NCBI RefSeq assembly: GCF_001879695.1
Contig: NZ_MNBL01000076.1
Location: 1-33,392, forward strand
DNA: 33,392 nt
DNA from: Nioella sediminis
GTDB taxonomy: Bacteria > Pseudomonadota > Alphaproteobacteria > Rhodobacterales > Rhodobacteraceae
Reading direction: 5' to 3'
The notes beneath the pieces were generated by a model that worked only from the letters and a program-made list of their open reading frames with translations, made no database searches and was not told the DNA's origin. Within the stretch, counting starts at the first letter, position 1; the number at the start of each line of letters is the position of its first letter. Both the position numbers and the translations under genes were made by a program. This document shows positions 31,946 to 33,392 of this stretch, in pieces.

Positions 31946-33033
31946 TCTTCGGAACCTCCGTTCACCTGGGCAATCGCCCGTTCGGATGCCGCGATACGCG
32001 CGGCCAGACGGTCACTGAACCCGGCTGCCGACAGTTCTGCCGCCAGTTTGATCGCCGCCGACACCCCGGTTCCGTCCGAGGAGCCATGGGATTTGACTAC
32101 CGTCCCGTTCAACCCCAGGAAGACCCCGCCATTCACCCGGCGCGGGTCGATCCGCCGCGACAGGCGCTGCAAAGAGGTATAGGCCAGCACTGCGGCCAGT
32201 TTCGACAGGATGGAATAGCGGAAGGCTTCGCCCAGAAAGTCGCGGATCAACCCGGCCGTTCCTTCGCCGGTTTTCAAGGCGACATTGCCGGTGAAGCCGT
32301 CGGTCACGATCACGTCGACCCGATCAGACGGGATGTCGCCGCCCTCGACAAAGCCCACATACTCGAAATTCGCGGCTTTCGCGGCCGCGGCGATATTCTG
32401 CGAAGCCAGCTTCAATTCTGCCCGGCCCTTGAATTCCTCGGTGCCGACATTCAGCAGCCCGACCCGCGGGCGTCGAAGGCCAAGCCCGTTGCGCGCATAG
32501 GACGCCCCCATGAGGGCGTAATGCAGCAACTCGGTTTCATCGGCGCGGATATCGGCCCCGACATCGAGCATGATATTGAACCCGTGCGGATTGCGCGATG
32601 GCCAGAGGCAGGCAATGGCGGGGCGGTTCACGCCCTCGATCTTGCGCAGGCGCACCATGCTGATCGCCATAAGCGCGCCGGTATTGCCGCAGCTGATGGC
32701 CACGGTCGCCTCGCGGTTGCGCACCGATTCGATGGCCGACCACATGGAGGTGTCCTTGCCAGACCGCATGACCTGGCTTGGCTTGTCCTCCATGGTGACG
32801 ACATCTGCGGCATGGCGAATGTCACAACGCCCGGCAAGTTCGGACTTGCGGGCGATGAGGCTTTCCAGCTCGGACTTGTTGCCGTGAACGATGAAGCTCA
32901 GACTTGGGTTCTTGGCGGCGGATTTCGCCATGCCGTCGACAACGGCCGACGGCCCGCGATCCCCGCCCATGGCGTCGATTGACAGCACGATCTCAGACGC
33001 TGAAACGTCGCTTGCTCGTGCTGTGTCTGCCAT
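31942..33033 (-). CDS. plsX: Phosphate acyltransferase PlsX
   Basis: A 363-residue peripheral enzyme that makes acyl-phosphate from acyl-ACP for phospholipid synthesis. SIDAMGGDRGP at 18-28 is the N-terminal signature; ISCGNTGALMAISM, NVGTEEFKGRAELKLA and VIVTDGFTGNVALKTGEG follow in the family order. About 14 residues precede the usual start. It lies 30 bases after rpmF, as in most bacteria, and overlaps fabH by four bases. Confidence 0.97.
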   Translation of the reverse strand: MADTARASDVSASEIVLSIDAMGGDRGPSAVVDGMAKSAAKNPSLSFIVHGNKSELESLIARKSELAGRCDIRHAADVVTMEDKPSQVMRSGKDTSMWSAIESVRNREATVAISCGNTGALMAISMVRLRKIEGVNRPAIACLWPSRNPHGFNIMLDVGADIRADETELLHYALMGASYARNGLGLRRPRVGLLNVGTEEFKGRAELKLASQNIAAAAKAANFEYVGFVEGGDIPSDRVDVIVTDGFTGNVALKTGEGTAGLIRDFLGEAFRYSILSKLAAVLAYTSLQRLSRRIDPRRVNGGVFLGLNGTVVKSHGSSDGTGVSAAIKLAAELSAAGFSDRLAARIAASERAIAQVNGGSEE

Positions 33034-33063
33034 GTTGGACCTGCCTTGGACGAACCCGCTGCG

Positions 33064-33270
33064 TTACGCTGCGTCGTCGTCCAGGTCGATCTCGTCCGCC
33101 TGCGCGATCACTTCGCGATCTGCGTAGGTGCCGCAGGACGGGCAGATGTGGTGCGGGCGCTTCAGTTCGCCGCAAGAGGGGCACTCGTTCGGATTGCCAG
33201 CGGTCAGCGAATCGTGTGCACGACGCATATTCCGGCGCGAACGGGTGACTTTATTCTGGGGGACAGCCAT
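33064..33270 (-). CDS. rpmF: 50S ribosomal protein L32
   Basis: A 68-residue protein starting [19 protein letters not shown], the conserved RNA-binding start of L32. C30, C33, C43 and C46 form two CxxC pairs for zinc. The acidic tail [10 protein letters not shown] is typical of alphaproteobacterial L32. The first gene of the rpmF-plsX-fabH-ihfA-merR run; a DUF177 (YceD) gene usually lies upstream but would be beyond the window. The 122 bases from 33271 to the end hold no recognisable gene. Confidence 0.97.
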   Translation of the reverse strand: MAVPQNKVTRSRRNMRRAHDSLTAGNPNECPSCGELKRPHHICPSCGTYADREVIAQADEIDLDDDAA

Positions 33271-33392
33271 GTCTCAACCTCGGTGTTTTTGCAGGGTGGG
33301 CTGTGGCAGCTTGGCCCCGCTTGCGTCTTTCAAATCGTTCTGTCTCGTATCCGCCTTGCATGCGTCGTTCCGGCTGGTCCGGACCGGCCGGG

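Overview
The window reads as chromosomal DNA of a marine member of the Rhodobacterales (Roseobacter/Rhodobacteraceae, Alphaproteobacteria). Reasons: strong G+C bias in third codon positions, the gene order rpmF-plsX-fabH-ihfA-merR-tRNA-Pro, a cysG-DUF2849-cysI-cysH-DUF934-fpr sulfur operon facing an Lrp-type regulator, and a DMSP lyase of the DddP type. I see no insertion sequence, integrase, phage gene or CRISPR array. Almost all of it is densely packed coding DNA.

Layout. 1-1524 (+): the 3' end of a luciferase-like flavin oxidoreductase, a 4-oxalocrotonate tautomerase-like protein and an alpha/beta hydrolase, probably one small catabolic operon. 1521-4879 (-): a DEAD-box RNA helicase with a long basic tail, dsbB and a DedA/YqaA-like membrane protein. 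5024-6277 (+): an FAD monooxygenase, followed by 274 bases with no assignable gene. 6552-13127 (+): a molybdenum hydroxylase cluster with maturation factors (XdhC, MoCF-domain protein), then the 2Fe-2S, molybdopterin and FAD subunits. Two small paralogous predicted periplasmic proteins of unknown function sit between the 2Fe-2S and molybdopterin subunits. The large subunit carries AYRGAGR rather than the AYxCSFR loop of true CO dehydrogenase, so the substrate is unknown.

13199-15795: a membrane-anchored, extremely repetitive Ala/Glu/Thr/Val protein (-), infC with an apparent ATA start (+), and a hemerythrin-domain gene broken by an in-frame TAG (+). 15847-21913: assimilatory sulfate reduction (-), making siroheme (CysG) and reducing APS or PAPS to sulfite (CysH) and sulfite to sulfide (CysI), with Fpr as the likely electron supplier, and a divergent Lrp/AsnC regulator (+). 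21920-23456 (-): a small cysteine-rich DUF6455 protein behind a perfect FNR-type box, and an alpha/beta hydrolase-OsmC fusion. 23639-25034 (+): a small secreted protein of unknown function and a membrane-anchored endonuclease/exonuclease/phosphatase-family protein.

25031-28450: dddP (-) diverges from a two-gene unit (+) encoding a DUF3445 (heme-dependent oxidative N-demethylase-like) protein and an overlapping SAM methyltransferase. 28462-33270 (-): a two-domain dCTP deaminase, tRNA-Pro(GGG), a MerR regulator with a seven-unit hexanucleotide repeat, ihfA, fabH, plsX and rpmF.

The most unusual items are the two secreted paralogues inside the molybdenum hydroxylase operon, the near-identical 180-bp tandem duplication in the repeat protein, the nonsense-interrupted hemerythrin, the FNR box ahead of the DUF6455 gene, and the dddP / DUF3445 / methyltransferase neighbourhood. 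None has been tested by database search here.
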